This document shows, piece after piece, positions 24,021 through 33,850 of a stretch of DNA of 64,000 bases. Under the pieces are notes generated by a model that did no database searches, was not told where the DNA came from, and was given only the letters and a program-made list of their open reading frames with translations. Each line of letters opens with the position of its first letter. Position 1 is the stretch's first letter. The stretch lies in contig NZ_CP069358.1 of the NCBI RefSeq assembly GCF_016864375.1, forward strand, positions 1-64,000, written 5' to 3'. Made by a program: the position numbers and the translations under genes. Origin of the DNA: Microvirga sp. VF16. Its GTDB lineage: Bacteria; Pseudomonadota; Alphaproteobacteria; Rhizobiales; Beijerinckiaceae.

Positions 24021-25865
24021 TTAGGCGCCGACGGCGGTGCGCTTTATCACCTGGATGCGACGCACCGGTTTGGCCTCGGGCTCCGGCGGTGCGAGGCGGG
24101 TTTGCCAGCGCTGGTTGAACGCGACACAGTTCATGTAGGTGACCATCTGCCGGAGGTCACCGTCGCCCATGCTGGGGATCGACTGCCGCTCGAGATGGTA
24201 CAGCCCCGGCCGAACGAAGACCTGCATCTCGGCGCCAAGCTGCTCGGCGCGCAGGCAGAGATCGGCGTCCTCGAAGTCGCCGCGCTCATAGACCGTATCG
24301 AACCCGCCCAGGCGACCATAGAGATCCGACGAGAGCCCCATCAGGGCCGCCGTCACTGCCGGCGCACTGCGGATCGTCTCGCCGCGATACAACCCGAAGG
24401 GCAGACCCTTCATCGGATGGTCCGCCAGGTGCATGCCGCCGACCAGCGACGATTGCGTGAACTCCATGCCGATATGCTGGATGGTGTTGTCCTCGTACAG
24501 CAACGAGAATCCCACCACGAGCTCGGGTTCGCCCGCCTCCCGCCGGGCCCGGATCGCGGAGGCCGCCTCATGCAGCGGCGCAGGATCCAACACCATGATG
24601 TCTGAGTTCATCAGGAACACGACATCGCCCGAGGCCGCCATAAAGCCCAAGTTGTTGGTGCGGCCGAAGCCGTAGTTATCGGCATTCTGGAGCAGAACCG
24701 TCGGAATGGTGATCGATTTGCTGCGGCTTGCCAGCCGGCCGTAAATTTCCGGCCAGATCCGGGGGTCGTCGACAACCAGGATGAGCTCAAAGCCCGGCCC
24801 CAGAACCCGCTGCAGATGATAAACGCAGTTCAGGAAAAACGCATCGCCGTAAAACGGGATAATGATGGAGGACAGGCCTCCGCCTGTCTGAACCGGTGGA
24901 CCGAAGTGAAATCTCTTGGCCAAGGCCTCCGTCTTCGGAAGGGACAGAAAAGGCCGGTAGATCGGGTCCACAAACGAGGCTGGCAGGGACTGAATGTCAC
25001 CGAAGAACTGCCGGACAATATCGAGCGCCTCCCTCTCGTTCCGGCGCACCGGCGCCCTCACCGGGCCGAAGATCTTGACCTCGTCCTCGAAGGGGCCGCG
25101 CTCGAGAAAGTAGAATTCCCGCTCGCTTTCATTCCCCTCAGCCGGAAGGACAGCGGCAAAACTATGGATATTCGATCCGCCCTTCACCAGACCGTTGCTA
25201 GAGAGGTACTCATGCACGTCGGGACGGAGCCGGGTGGCCAGGGCTGGTTTCGTCACGAGAATGCTGAAATCCCCGGAGACAACTGCCACCTGTCGGTCAC
25301 CCACCTGGGGAATCCAGCCTTCCAGGACAAGACCGGATGCGCCGGCCACCGCTCGATCGATATGAAACGGACGAAAGGCTTCGGCATCAAGGACGGCGAT
25401 GGGGGAGCGCAGGAAGCCCACGAGGTCGGATTGGCCGGCCTCCTCGAAAGCATCATGGATCGCTCCTTTGAGAGCGGTCTCCGCCAGCCACTGCGGCGAC
25501 ACAGGCGTGGCGTACAGGTCCTGCCGCACACTGTTGCCGTACCGATCCCAAACGCTCGCCTGGCACGGCCATGCCGGGTTGAACCGTTTCGTCGCATCCG
25601 AGGTCGTGCAAGCAGCCAGATACTGGCGCGTCCCGCTGCGTGAAGCAGCGGCGGGCGTGCCAGCCCTGCGTGGGGCCTCGGGACCGGACGGCTGGGCCTC
25701 CCTTCGGTCAACCAGCCGCCAGGCTTCACGGGAGGCAGACAGGGAGAGTTCGTTTTGGACGATCTCAATCCGGTCCCAGACCTCCAGGGTGCGATCGGTC
25801 TCGATGTCGACAATAGCAAAAACGGTGCCCCAAAGGACAAAGATCTCGTCGATTTTAGCAGTCAT
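24021..25865 (-). CDS. GT2-family glycosyltransferase with long N-terminal region
   Basis: Protein of 614 residues. The GT-A domain lies at about 330-550: LSSIIIPFYGDAFFL, FELILVVDDPRIWP, then NNLGFMAASGDVVFLMNSD with the metal-binding Asn-Ser-Asp at 420-422, and GGFD-x5-GDFEDADLCLR with the catalytic acidic pair near 532-535. This fits rhamnosyl- and galactofuranosyl-type polysaccharide enzymes. The first 320 residues are unrecognised and resemble in arrangement the N-terminal part of the protein at 16094-18094. It heads the minus-strand block, 73 bases before the GT4 gene. It appears catalytically complete, unlike its relative in the secretion operon. Confidence 0.9.
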   Translation of the reverse strand: MTAKIDEIFVLWGTVFAIVDIETDRTLEVWDRIEIVQNELSLSASREAWRLVDRREAQPSGPEAPRRAGTPAAASRSGTRQYLAACTTSDATKRFNPAWPCQASVWDRYGNSVRQDLYATPVSPQWLAETALKGAIHDAFEEAGQSDLVGFLRSPIAVLDAEAFRPFHIDRAVAGASGLVLEGWIPQVGDRQVAVVSGDFSILVTKPALATRLRPDVHEYLSSNGLVKGGSNIHSFAAVLPAEGNESEREFYFLERGPFEDEVKIFGPVRAPVRRNEREALDIVRQFFGDIQSLPASFVDPIYRPFLSLPKTEALAKRFHFGPPVQTGGGLSSIIIPFYGDAFFLNCVYHLQRVLGPGFELILVVDDPRIWPEIYGRLASRSKSITIPTVLLQNADNYGFGRTNNLGFMAASGDVVFLMNSDIMVLDPAPLHEAASAIRARREAGEPELVVGFSLLYEDNTIQHIGMEFTQSSLVGGMHLADHPMKGLPFGLYRGETIRSAPAVTAALMGLSSDLYGRLGGFDTVYERGDFEDADLCLRAEQLGAEMQVFVRPGLYHLERQSIPSMGDGDLRQMVTYMNCVAFNQRWQTRLAPPEPEAKPVRRIQVIKRTAVGA

Positions 25866-26555
25866 TTTCGCCTAGCCCCTGGGATGCCGAGAACCTTGTT
25901 ATGCGCGGTCAGCGCAACGGTTCTTCCGCACAATCAGCCGCGGGTATGTGCGCCAAGTCTCAGCACCCGGTCAAGGAGATTAAGGCCGGTTAGGCACGCA
26001 ACGAGGGCCCTTACCCCTCATCAGACCTCCTGGCACCGGGATTACGGGGCACGGGAACAACGCTCTGGAGGACTCAAGCGTCCCGTCAACCGCACATCAA
26101 TGGGGATATTATCCCAAATAACATCAATCACTTAAGCCTGCTTGATCGAGTATTACGTGATGACGTGCGGGCGACGTCCCTTGAGCAGACAGAGGAATGC
26201 GCGACAGATTGATCCATGAGATGGATGGAGCCGCTCTCTAAGGCTCGGCTGTTGGGCAATGCGACAAGAGGCGGTGCCGTCCCCTTGAGATGATGGCCCA
26301 GGAGAGAGCCGCGTTTTCCGCCGTATGCTCCGGAAAAAAGCTCGGCGCCGGATCGGCCGCGTGGGTTTGGCCCCGCTTTGAACAAGGTCAGATCGCGGCA
26401 ATGCTGGTCACTGTGCCCCGGTCAGGTGGCCCGGCGACGAGGCTAACGCGCTAGACGAACCGGCACGATTCACCTAAAACCGCGCCTCCGACATGACCTC
26501 GCCGCTCCGTGGGACTGCTCGACATTCCTGTTCCGCTCAATTTGCAAGGCAAGCA
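25866..26555. other. divergent intergenic region
   Basis: It should hold promoters for the minus-strand glycosyltransferase block and for the plus-strand pyruvyl-transferase-like gene. No frame here is convincing, and an in-frame ATG at 26493 for the latter gene is less likely than 26556. I see no hairpins or operators that stand out. Confidence 0.45.
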
Positions 26556-27743
26556 ATGGCTGACGTAAAACGCATCGCCCTCATGGCCTCATCTCGGTCT
26601 GTGCCGGGCCTTTATGAAGCCGATGCTGAGAAGATCTATAACCTCCACGGCGGCAATACAGGCAACGTGGCCTTCGTGAACGCGATCTCATCCCATCTCG
26701 ATGGCGAGGTGAATTTCGTGTCGTGGGATGCCTCGCCGGAGCAGCTGAAGCGTTCCGGGGAGGTAGTAGTGATTGCCTGCGCCAACCAGCTTGGTCCGCA
26801 CACGGACCTTGGACGGACCGCAGCCAATCTGGACAAGGCCGGTCTTCCGATCCTGGCCCTCGGGCTGGGGGCGCAAGCGAACTCACAAGGAGAGAATACC
26901 AGCGTCACGGACGGAACCCGGCGGTGGATCGAGGTCATCGCGGCTCATGCCCCGAGCGCCGGGCCGAATATCGGCGTGCGCGGTCGCTACACCCTGCAGC
27001 AGCTGGAGCGGCTCGGCCTGCCCGCGTCTGCGGCTGTGATCGGGTGCCCGTCGAACTTCACGAATCTCTCGTTTGATTACGTGGCGGCGGTCGAGCGGCG
27101 CCGCGCGCAAGGGGTCTCCCTGGTGGCCTGTGCCATGGGGCATCCGTTTTCGCCCGCCTTGGCGGCGGTCGAACAGCAGATCCTCGATCTGGTGGATCGC
27201 ACGGAGGGCACCTGTGTCGTCCAGCATGGACTGAGCATGATCAAGCTGGCCCTGCATGAGTTTGACCGCATTGAGGCATCGCTCCTGGAGCAGACCCGGC
27301 GTTACTTCCGACCGCACCTTACGCTGGAGGAGTTCAAGACGTGGTGCCGCAAGCGCGTGCTCGCCTTCGCCGATGTGGATCACTGGATGGCATGGACGAA
27401 GCGCTATGACTTCGTCGTCGGCCCAAGGTTTCACGGAGTTATGCTGGCGCTTCAGGCTGGTGTTCCGGCAGGCTGTATTGCCCACGATAGCCGGACCTTG
27501 GAGATGTGCCAGACCATGGGCATCCCTGTCCGCATGTTCGACTCCTTTGAGGAGCCTCTTACGCTGGATAATCTCGGGTCGCTCTTCCCGTTCGACGCGA
27601 GTGCATACCGAGACACGCGCGCAGCGCTGGCCAAGGAATACGTTTCGATACTTCAGGCCGCCGACCTCCAGTATGACGAAAGACTTGATACGATGGCTGG
27701 CCGACCAAGCTTGGCTTTATTCGACAACGCCATCCCAAGTTGA
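26556..27743 (+). CDS. polysaccharide pyruvyl transferase family protein
   Basis: Member of the pyruvyl-transferase superfamily (395 residues), enzymes that add ketal pyruvate from phosphoenolpyruvate to sugars of exopolysaccharides. N-terminal LHGGNTGNVAFVNAI corresponds to the GxxNxGD-like loop. The best family mark is the C-terminal VGPRFHGVMLALQAGVPA with the conserved Arg and His. ATG 26556 follows a weak AAGGC. The upstream in-frame ATG at 26493 would add a low-complexity leader. Pyruvylation adds negative charge and can create calcium-binding sites on the polymer, which fits a calcium theme in the window (inference). Confidence 0.85.
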   Translation: MADVKRIALMASSRSVPGLYEADAEKIYNLHGGNTGNVAFVNAISSHLDGEVNFVSWDASPEQLKRSGEVVVIACANQLGPHTDLGRTAANLDKAGLPILALGLGAQANSQGENTSVTDGTRRWIEVIAAHAPSAGPNIGVRGRYTLQQLERLGLPASAAVIGCPSNFTNLSFDYVAAVERRRAQGVSLVACAMGHPFSPALAAVEQQILDLVDRTEGTCVVQHGLSMIKLALHEFDRIEASLLEQTRRYFRPHLTLEEFKTWCRKRVLAFADVDHWMAWTKRYDFVVGPRFHGVMLALQAGVPAGCIAHDSRTLEMCQTMGIPVRMFDSFEEPLTLDNLGSLFPFDASAYRDTRAALAKEYVSILQAADLQYDERLDTMAGRPSLALFDNAIPS

Positions 27744-28260
27744 GTAGCGGGCTGCTGCACCACGTCCACGCCCATGATTTGCCCCCCGATACCCTCGCAG
27801 CCCATACGGCAGCCGTTATTCGAGAGGCGAGCCAAAGTCGTGTGAGCAAGCTGCTGAGCCTGCTGCCTTACCCGCCTGCGTTCGGTCGAGCCGACACTTG
27901 CCGGGTTCAGAGCGCTCGTGCCATGATCTGCCGTTCACTGGGGGAGCGCTCCGGACCACCATCGGCGGGTCGCACGACAGGCTCCCTATGCAGGAGCTCC
28001 AGAGCTGACGCAAATGCAGCTGCTCGTGTACCTAAATCGGACCTGCTCCCCGCCTCAGATACTGATAGCTTAGCAGTTTCTTAACGATATTCGTCCACTC
28101 TGTGCAAGTAGTCCAGACAAGATTCTCAATCAGATAAACCAAGCGCTGCAGAGGACGGATGCAACGGCCCCGCCAGGTGTGGAGCAAGGTCACCGCGTTC
28201 CACCGAAATCTCGGCTTCTATGAGACCGCGGGGCTAACCCGACAGCAGAGAAGAACAAGC
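27744..28260. other. intergenic region before flagellin gene
   Basis: No convincing gene. A ribosome site for the flagellin gene is poor (AGAACAAGC before the ATG). No sigma-54 or sigma-28 promoter can be assigned safely. Confidence 0.45.
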
Positions 28261-29598
28261 ATGTTGTCGATCAGGTCCAACCTCAATGCGCTGTCGGCCC
28301 TTCAGGTCATCAGATCAACTCAAAATTCTCTGAATAAGACACAGGGACAAATGTCGACCGGCCTGAGGGTCAGTGAGGCTTCCCACAACGCCGCCGCCTG
28401 GTCGACGGCTGTGAAAATGAAATCCGACATTGGGGCACTCGGGGCCGTGCGCAGTTCCATCAAGCAAAGCGTGGCAATGCTTGATACCTTTACAGCAGCA
28501 CTGAACAGCACTCTCGTGGCCCTCAACAAGATCAAGCAGGCATTCGTCACGGCCAGTCAGCCGGGCGCCGATCTCGCAGCCCTTCGGGCCGAGATCGGCG
28601 CCCAAATCAAAGGCATGAAGAACATCGCTGCGTCAGCAACGGTCAACGGTCAAAACTGGCTCTCTGGATCCGGAGGCGTGACAAAACTGGTTTCATCCTA
28701 TGATGGAGCGAGCCGGCAAATTGGCACCCTGGCTTTCGATACGAGCCGCACCATTCTCTTCGAGGACACGGTAGCCGGAGTTGGAGGAATTCTCGGCAGG
28801 GTTGCGGCGCTTGACGCTGCCGATTTCTCTGATCCCCTGCGGCTCACGTCGCCGAAGCCAGCCGCGGGCACTGGATCCGGTGCGGGTGCATCCCTCGTCC
28901 TCACCGGCACTGCGGGCGCCGACCGATTAACAGGTGGCTCTGGAAACGATACGCTTATAGGGGGATTGGGCAAGGACACACTCATCGGCGGCGCGGGTGC
29001 CGACACCTTCGTGTTCACTCGTGCGGCCGAGAGCGGGATGAGCCCGACCCAACGTGATACGATTGTCGGTTGGGAGAACATCGATATCCTTGACCTCAGC
29101 GCAATGGATGCCAGCATCAGTCAGGCAGGGCACCAGAGTTTGAACTTCGTCGGCTTTGACCCTGTGGGTGACTGGAACGTGGGCGCGGGCCAGGTCAAAT
29201 ACTCTCATGTTGGCTCCAACACCTATGTGGTCGGCGATGTTACCGGCGATGGCCGAGCCGATTTCAACATAGAAATCCGCGGTATTCATACGTTGACTCG
29301 CGACACCGACACTGTTGGTCTCTTCGCGGGAGCTTTGAACACGGTTGACGACGCGATCAACGACGTCATTGCGGCCGCAGCGCGGATCGGGGCAACTAAA
29401 GCTGTTTTGGAAACCCAGGAGGAGTTTATCAGTGTCTTGTCTGACGCACTCACGGCGGGACACGCAAGCCTCGTTGATGCCGACATGACTGAGGCCTCCT
29501 CTCGCTTGCAGGCTCTGCAGGTCCAACAACAGCTTGGAATTCAAGCTTTGGCGATCGCAAACCAAAACAGTCAAATCATCTCCAAGCTGTTCCAGTAG
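28261..29598 (+). CDS. flagellin with an RTX calcium-binding insert
   Basis: Flagellin of 445 residues whose variable middle is an RTX module. Residues 1-170 are the conserved N-terminal D0/D1 region: MLSIRSNLNALSALQVIR, STGLRVSEASHNAAAW. Residues 355-445 are the matching C-terminal region, ending DADMTEASSRLQALQ and ANQNSQIISKLFQ, as in rhizobial flagellins. Between them, after a glycine-alanine linker (about 197-211), residues 212-347 carry three GGxGxDxL-type nonapeptides and a serralysin-like tail (ADTFVFTRAAESG, DILDLSAMDA, GDVTGDGRADFNIEI). The helical ends needed for filament assembly and flagellar export are complete. The ATG at 28261 begins exactly at the family start; an upstream in-frame ATG at 28159 adds unrelated residues. 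No other flagellar gene is nearby. Confidence 0.93.
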   Translation: MLSIRSNLNALSALQVIRSTQNSLNKTQGQMSTGLRVSEASHNAAAWSTAVKMKSDIGALGAVRSSIKQSVAMLDTFTAALNSTLVALNKIKQAFVTASQPGADLAALRAEIGAQIKGMKNIAASATVNGQNWLSGSGGVTKLVSSYDGASRQIGTLAFDTSRTILFEDTVAGVGGILGRVAALDAADFSDPLRLTSPKPAAGTGSGAGASLVLTGTAGADRLTGGSGNDTLIGGLGKDTLIGGAGADTFVFTRAAESGMSPTQRDTIVGWENIDILDLSAMDASISQAGHQSLNFVGFDPVGDWNVGAGQVKYSHVGSNTYVVGDVTGDGRADFNIEIRGIHTLTRDTDTVGLFAGALNTVDDAINDVIAAAARIGATKAVLETQEEFISVLSDALTAGHASLVDADMTEASSRLQALQVQQQLGIQALAIANQNSQIISKLFQ

Positions 29599-29639
29599 GC
29601 CTCCAGCAGCTTCGCAGGGATAGATCCTGAAGCAATTTG

Positions 29640-30098
29640 ATCCCGCAGCGACTACTTTGTGGGTGGCGCTGGTAACGACACGTTCGACAGGACATCAGCC
29701 GGAAGCGGCAATCCGGACGACACCGACGCGGCCGATTACACGCAGGGTGGTCCACCGGCGTAATCGTGAACTTGGCGACCGGCACAGCCATCGACGCGTT
29801 CGTCCATACCGATACTGTGGGCGGCATCGAGGTTTTCGACGCCACCCGCTTTCACGACACCCTGATCGGGGCCGACAAGATCGACCTCTCGACCATGGAT
29901 GCGGACAACACCCTGGGCGACCAAGCCTTGTTCATCGGCACTGCCCTCTTCAGCAAGGCCAGCGGCCAACTCCAGATTGACCCGGCCGTTGCGGGTGTCA
30001 CGCGGGTGCTGGGCGACACGAACGGAGATGGCATGGCCAATCTGGAGATCCGGCTCACGGTTGCGCTGAAGCTGACGGGCGGTGGCTCTCTGCTTTGA
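29640..30098 (+). pseudogene. frameshifted RTX protein fragment
   Basis: The first part reads YFVGGAGNDTFD in one frame up to a stop near 29760. The sequence then continues in another frame as GVIVNLATGTAID, HDTLIGADKIDLSTMDADN and VLGDTNGDGMANLEIRLT to a stop at 30098. A frameshift at about 29740 and lack of a start mark it as a broken gene. The end is like the tail of the flagellin insert (DILDLSAMDA and GDVTGDGRADFNIEI), so the two are related modules 40 bases apart. Confidence 0.7.
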
Positions 30099-30477
30099 CC
30101 TGAGCATGCACAGAAAGGCGTGCGAAGGGGTGGCGCTCCTGCCCGCTTCGGCTTTCCGAGCCACGTTGCCACCGCGAACGGGCCCCGCGAGCGTATCGAT
30201 GAGAGCAACACACGGCGTCCGCTTTGACCCAGGCACGGTGGGATCGCATGAAGGCACTTGCCGACATCCTGCTGTCATGGGAGCCTCGACCAGGATGTTT
30301 CAAACCCGCTCATTGCCTTGGCTTGGGTTCCCTGACCCACAGGCGCATCGTGCACATCATGTTCAGGCGGTCCTGGAGTTCGGCATCTGGGCGCCGAATG
30401 CGTGTGCTTGCGCCGTTGCGCTCCCGAGAAGCCTTGATTGAAAATCACCATGATCGACTTCAACACGCCCCTCAGCC
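30099..30477. other. intergenic region, nothing supported
   Basis: Short frames on both strands lack ribosome sites and known motifs. It separates the RTX fragment from the convergent secreted-protein gene. Confidence 0.4.
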
Positions 30478-31656
30478 TTAATCGGCCTTAAGGTTTATCC
30501 GAAGGGGGACATAGTTCAGGTCACGGTTCATGGTTCCTTGACCATTCCTGAGGTGCTGAACCGTGTACAAGAGCACCGGATTGGGTGAGTCGATCGTATC
30601 GAAGTTTGGGGACTGGCTGCCCGGATCGATGATCGACGGATAGCTCGTCAGAATGTCATGCGAGTCGATCCGGGGACGGGTGGGCGATGCCTTGATCCGC
30701 GACGGCGCGGTCCAGTTCAACAGATCTTTGGAGGTTGAGAGATAGAAGCCGGGAACCGGCCCATCGTCGCCGGGCAGTTTGCGTCGATCGGCAAAGGCAG
30801 CGACCCAAACCCCAGCGCTCGTGATGTAATTCAGAGACCGGACCTCGTGAGGGAGAGCGTGCGGCGCGACAGGCTGGCAGGCAGCAACGGCGCCGCGTTG
30901 GGGACGAGGCACGACGTTGAAGCCAGAACCGCCCCACCCTTTCCAGGACATCGGATCAAAGGGATCGGCCGTGCGGAACAGGCAGTTGCCGCTCGGTTGA
31001 GTCCCCTCCCCTTGAGCGAACATAAAGACGTAGAATGCCCCGTCCTTTTGCACGATGTTGGACGTTGTGAAATAGCCGTAGCGCTCTGTGAGCTCGCTCC
31101 TGTAGACATCCCCGAGGGAAGCCACCACCTCCGTCTCTTGGGGGAGCACCTCAAAGGTTTGACCCATATCATTGGATCGCACAGCAACAATATTGTTTAG
31201 CCAGCAGCGGCCCGGAACTCCGTGCACCTCGCAGCCGGCTCGCGTCATCTGTGCGGTCAAATCCTGACTTGCCAATCCGGTAATCGCGCGCCCATCGCGC
31301 GTGTAGGTTGCCTCAATCCACATGCTTCCCATCCCTCGGGCAGCATAGTCCGAACTTCGCATGACGGATGTGCAGCTTGGGCTGAGGGTTTCGAAGGAGT
31401 CTCCCGTCAGGCTCCAGTTGTCGGAGTGGGTGGCAAGCAGGGTGATGCGGCCGTCGGCGCGTCGGAAAGCTCTGGCCGGAGCATCCGGAAGAAAGGAGGG
31501 CTCACATCGCCTCTCGTCCCATTTGAACACCGTTTTTTCCGGTCCATCGGGTACCAGCTGCACTTGCTTCGCCTCCACCCACCCGACTGACAACGCTCCC
31601 GAGAAGCAACTGGCCACAGCGAGACGGGTAATTTTCCATGAGGCCATGTTCTCCAT
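30478..31656 (-). CDS. secreted hypothetical protein, possible beta-propeller
   Basis: Predicted exported protein of 392 residues. The start at 31656 follows AGGAAGAGG and gives a signal peptide (basic WKITR, hydrophobic LAVASCFSGALSVGW, then VEA). Upstream in-frame codons would place 65 unlikely residues before it. Repeated blocks with aromatic and Asp/Gly turns (TLLATHSDNWSL, GYFTTSNIVQKDGAFYVFMF, GFYLSTSKDLLNWT) resemble sialidase- or GH43-like beta-propellers, so sugar binding or hydrolysis is possible. No catalytic residues can be assigned. Several cysteines suggest disulphides. It is divergent from the glycosyltransferase at 31925. Confidence 0.65.
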   Translation of the reverse strand: MENMASWKITRLAVASCFSGALSVGWVEAKQVQLVPDGPEKTVFKWDERRCEPSFLPDAPARAFRRADGRITLLATHSDNWSLTGDSFETLSPSCTSVMRSSDYAARGMGSMWIEATYTRDGRAITGLASQDLTAQMTRAGCEVHGVPGRCWLNNIVAVRSNDMGQTFEVLPQETEVVASLGDVYRSELTERYGYFTTSNIVQKDGAFYVFMFAQGEGTQPSGNCLFRTADPFDPMSWKGWGGSGFNVVPRPQRGAVAACQPVAPHALPHEVRSLNYITSAGVWVAAFADRRKLPGDDGPVPGFYLSTSKDLLNWTAPSRIKASPTRPRIDSHDILTSYPSIIDPGSQSPNFDTIDSPNPVLLYTVQHLRNGQGTMNRDLNYVPLRINLKAD

Positions 31657-31924
31657 CCTCTTCCTGAAGGTTGCTGACCTCCTGGAGCACCGAACTCCAA
31701 AGATCACATTCAATGGTTCAGGCTCACAGGCCTCAGGCTGGCGCTGTTTCGTGAGCACGTCCGTGCTATAGCACGTCGTGGTGCATCGGCCGGCGATCGA
31801 GGCCGTGTCGTTGGCACGATCCGGCATTGCGCCCCGGACCGGTCGCGACATCGTGCAAACACTTAAGCAGTTTACGTCTCCGCGCCCGAACTGTAAAACC
31901 TCGGCCCAGAGTGGGAGGTGGTCT

Positions 31925-32770
31925 ATGAAAGTGGCGATCTGCGCCGTTGTGAAAAATGAGGGACCGTATCTGCGCGAGTGGATGGCTTATCATCGCGCGA
32001 TCGGCTTCGACCACTTCTTCGTCTGTAACAATGAAAGTGAGGACGATACCGGCGAGATCCTGGAGCGAGCGGCTGAGGCTGGGATTTGTACCTCCTACGA
32101 TTGGCCCAACCAGGAAGGTGTCCGAACGCAATTCGCGGCGTACAAGCATCTGCTGAACAAGCATCGCACGGATGTCGACTGGATGTTTTTTGCGGATCCC
32201 GACGAGTTTTTACTTCTCAAAAAGCACGACACCATCAAGGGTTTTCTCGCGGACTACCCTGACGCTGCGGCCATTGGGGTTAACTGGAGGATCTTTGGTG
32301 ACTCGGGAGAGACACATTATCGTCCAGCTCTCCTGATGGAGCGGTTTACCCGCGCTGCGCCTGAGCAGTTCGGCCCCAACCACTTGATCAAGACCATCGC
32401 CCGGACAGGCGATCTGATCACTCCTGGTGCGCACACCCATCAGCTTCGTGAGGGCGCAATCTTCATCGACCCAGAGCGGCGGCCGCTCAAACCCTATCCG
32501 GCCGGTCGGCAGGATAGTGTCACGCACAGCATTGCGCAACTTAATCACTATTACACTAAAACGCTTGAGGAGTACGGGTGGAAGAAGGCCCGCGGCCGGG
32601 TCGATTTGTGGAAGGGGCATCAAGATTATGTCCCACAGACCGACGATCTCTTCAATTTTCACAACCGCAATGACGAGCCAGATCTGGCCATCCTCCAGTT
32701 CCGAGATGCAATGAGGTCAGCCGCGTTGGAGATTTTCGGCAGGCCGTTGTTCGGGGAGGAGACGCCTTAG
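31925..32770 (+). CDS. glycosyltransferase of the GT92/GT2-like (DUF23) type
   Basis: GT-A enzyme of 281 residues. AICAVVKNEGPYLREW at the N-terminus and YHRAIGFDHFFVCNNESEDDT are the standard opening of this family. FFADPDEFLLL holds the DxD metal site. WRIFGDSG and the late HYYTKTLEEYGWKK segment are also typical. ATG 31925 follows GGGAGGTGG; an upstream frame from 31778 is not supported. Likely adds a sugar to a surface glycan, donor unknown. It is followed by a methyltransferase gene about 100 bases away on the same strand, so the pair may act on one structure. Confidence 0.88.
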   Translation: MKVAICAVVKNEGPYLREWMAYHRAIGFDHFFVCNNESEDDTGEILERAAEAGICTSYDWPNQEGVRTQFAAYKHLLNKHRTDVDWMFFADPDEFLLLKKHDTIKGFLADYPDAAAIGVNWRIFGDSGETHYRPALLMERFTRAAPEQFGPNHLIKTIARTGDLITPGAHTHQLREGAIFIDPERRPLKPYPAGRQDSVTHSIAQLNHYYTKTLEEYGWKKARGRVDLWKGHQDYVPQTDDLFNFHNRNDEPDLAILQFRDAMRSAALEIFGRPLFGEETP

Positions 32771-32867
32771 CCTATTGCTTCGGCGTCACCAGTCACCAGG
32801 GCTGTGCGAGAGCCATTTGCACGACACGGCTTCAAAGAACAGATACTATCTCAACATGAGGGCAGAC

Positions 32868-33437
32868 ATGAATACGACGACTGTTGTTGATCCGCGCCGA
32901 CCTGACTTGGGCGGCAATCTGCGGCACGGCGACCTCCATACGTTCTCGCCAAGGCTGTGGCGTTATTTGGTCGAACGGTTTGCGGTCCGATCTGTGCTTG
33001 ACGTCGGATGTGGCGAAGGCCATGCCGTGCGCTTCTTTCAGACCCTAGGCGTGATTGCCCACGGGATCGACGGACTGCGGGTCAATGTGGAGCGAGCAGT
33101 CACCCCAATCGCCCTGCACGACATCACCTCCGGGCCTTATTTCATGCCAGTCGACCTCACATGGAGCTGTGAGGTGGCGGAGCACATCGTCGAGGACAAA
33201 GTCGACCACTATCTTGATATCCTCTGCAATGGTCGGATTGTTGCCATGACCCATGGGCTTCCCGGTCAAGGTGGCCATCATCACGTCAATCTTCAGCCAC
33301 GTGAATATTGGATCGAGAAGATGTCGCAACGGGGATATAAACTATCCCCTGACAATGATGTCTTCATCGAAGTCTCGAAGCGCGAAGAGACGTTCAACTA
33401 CTTTAGGAAGTCTGGGCTGGTGTTTGTCGGAAAGTAA
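32868..33437 (+). CDS. class I SAM-dependent methyltransferase
   Basis: Methyltransferase of 189 residues with the SAM-binding motif VLDVGCGEGHAVRFF near residue 42 and a following acidic residue in GIDGLRVN. It then has WSCEVAEHIVEDKVD, typical of the Methyltransf_23 group, and GQGGHHHVNLQP. ATG 32868 is preceded by AGGG; another in-frame ATG lies 12 bases upstream. Probably methylates a sugar in the glycan made by its neighbours. Ends at a clear terminator. Confidence 0.85.
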   Translation: MNTTTVVDPRRPDLGGNLRHGDLHTFSPRLWRYLVERFAVRSVLDVGCGEGHAVRFFQTLGVIAHGIDGLRVNVERAVTPIALHDITSGPYFMPVDLTWSCEVAEHIVEDKVDHYLDILCNGRIVAMTHGLPGQGGHHHVNLQPREYWIEKMSQRGYKLSPDNDVFIEVSKREETFNYFRKSGLVFVGK

Positions 33438-33464
33438 GTACTTCCCTTAACGCAGCATAACAGG

Positions 33465-33485
33465 GCCGCCTTTGGGCGGCTTTGT
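33465..33485 (+). terminator. rho-independent terminator
   Basis: GCCGCC, loop TTTG, GGCGGC, then TTTGT. It lies 28 bases after the methyltransferase stop. Confidence 0.8.
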
Positions 33486-33850
33486 CGCCTATTCGATCAA
33501 ACTCCTTGCGGCAGTAATCAGATAGCCCGTTGGAGTTCAGCGCGTAGACAAGGAAGCTGCCCGCACAGGCGAACAATGGACGAAGTCACGCTGAAGCCCT
33601 CTTCGTTGACTAGCTTCACGTTGCATCCCCGACAAGGCACCTTTGCTATGCTGATCGGCTGGTCAAAATTCTACCTGTCACACCGGACGGTTCATTTCTC
33701 CAAGACTTCAGGCAAATGGGCCAATAACCAGGCTGGGCGTGAGATTCCAAATGAGCCCGAGAGAATCTGCCAAGGTTTCTCTCGAATGGACTGGTCAAAT
33801 CCTTTGTGTCTATGGCTTGTCATACCGGTCGCCAAAGCGCCGAGTGCCGA

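Noticed and set aside
28261..29598. Idea that the RTX flagellin is a type I secretion substrate
   Set aside because: Its C-terminus is a normal flagellin D0 helix, not a type I signal, so flagellar export is more likely.
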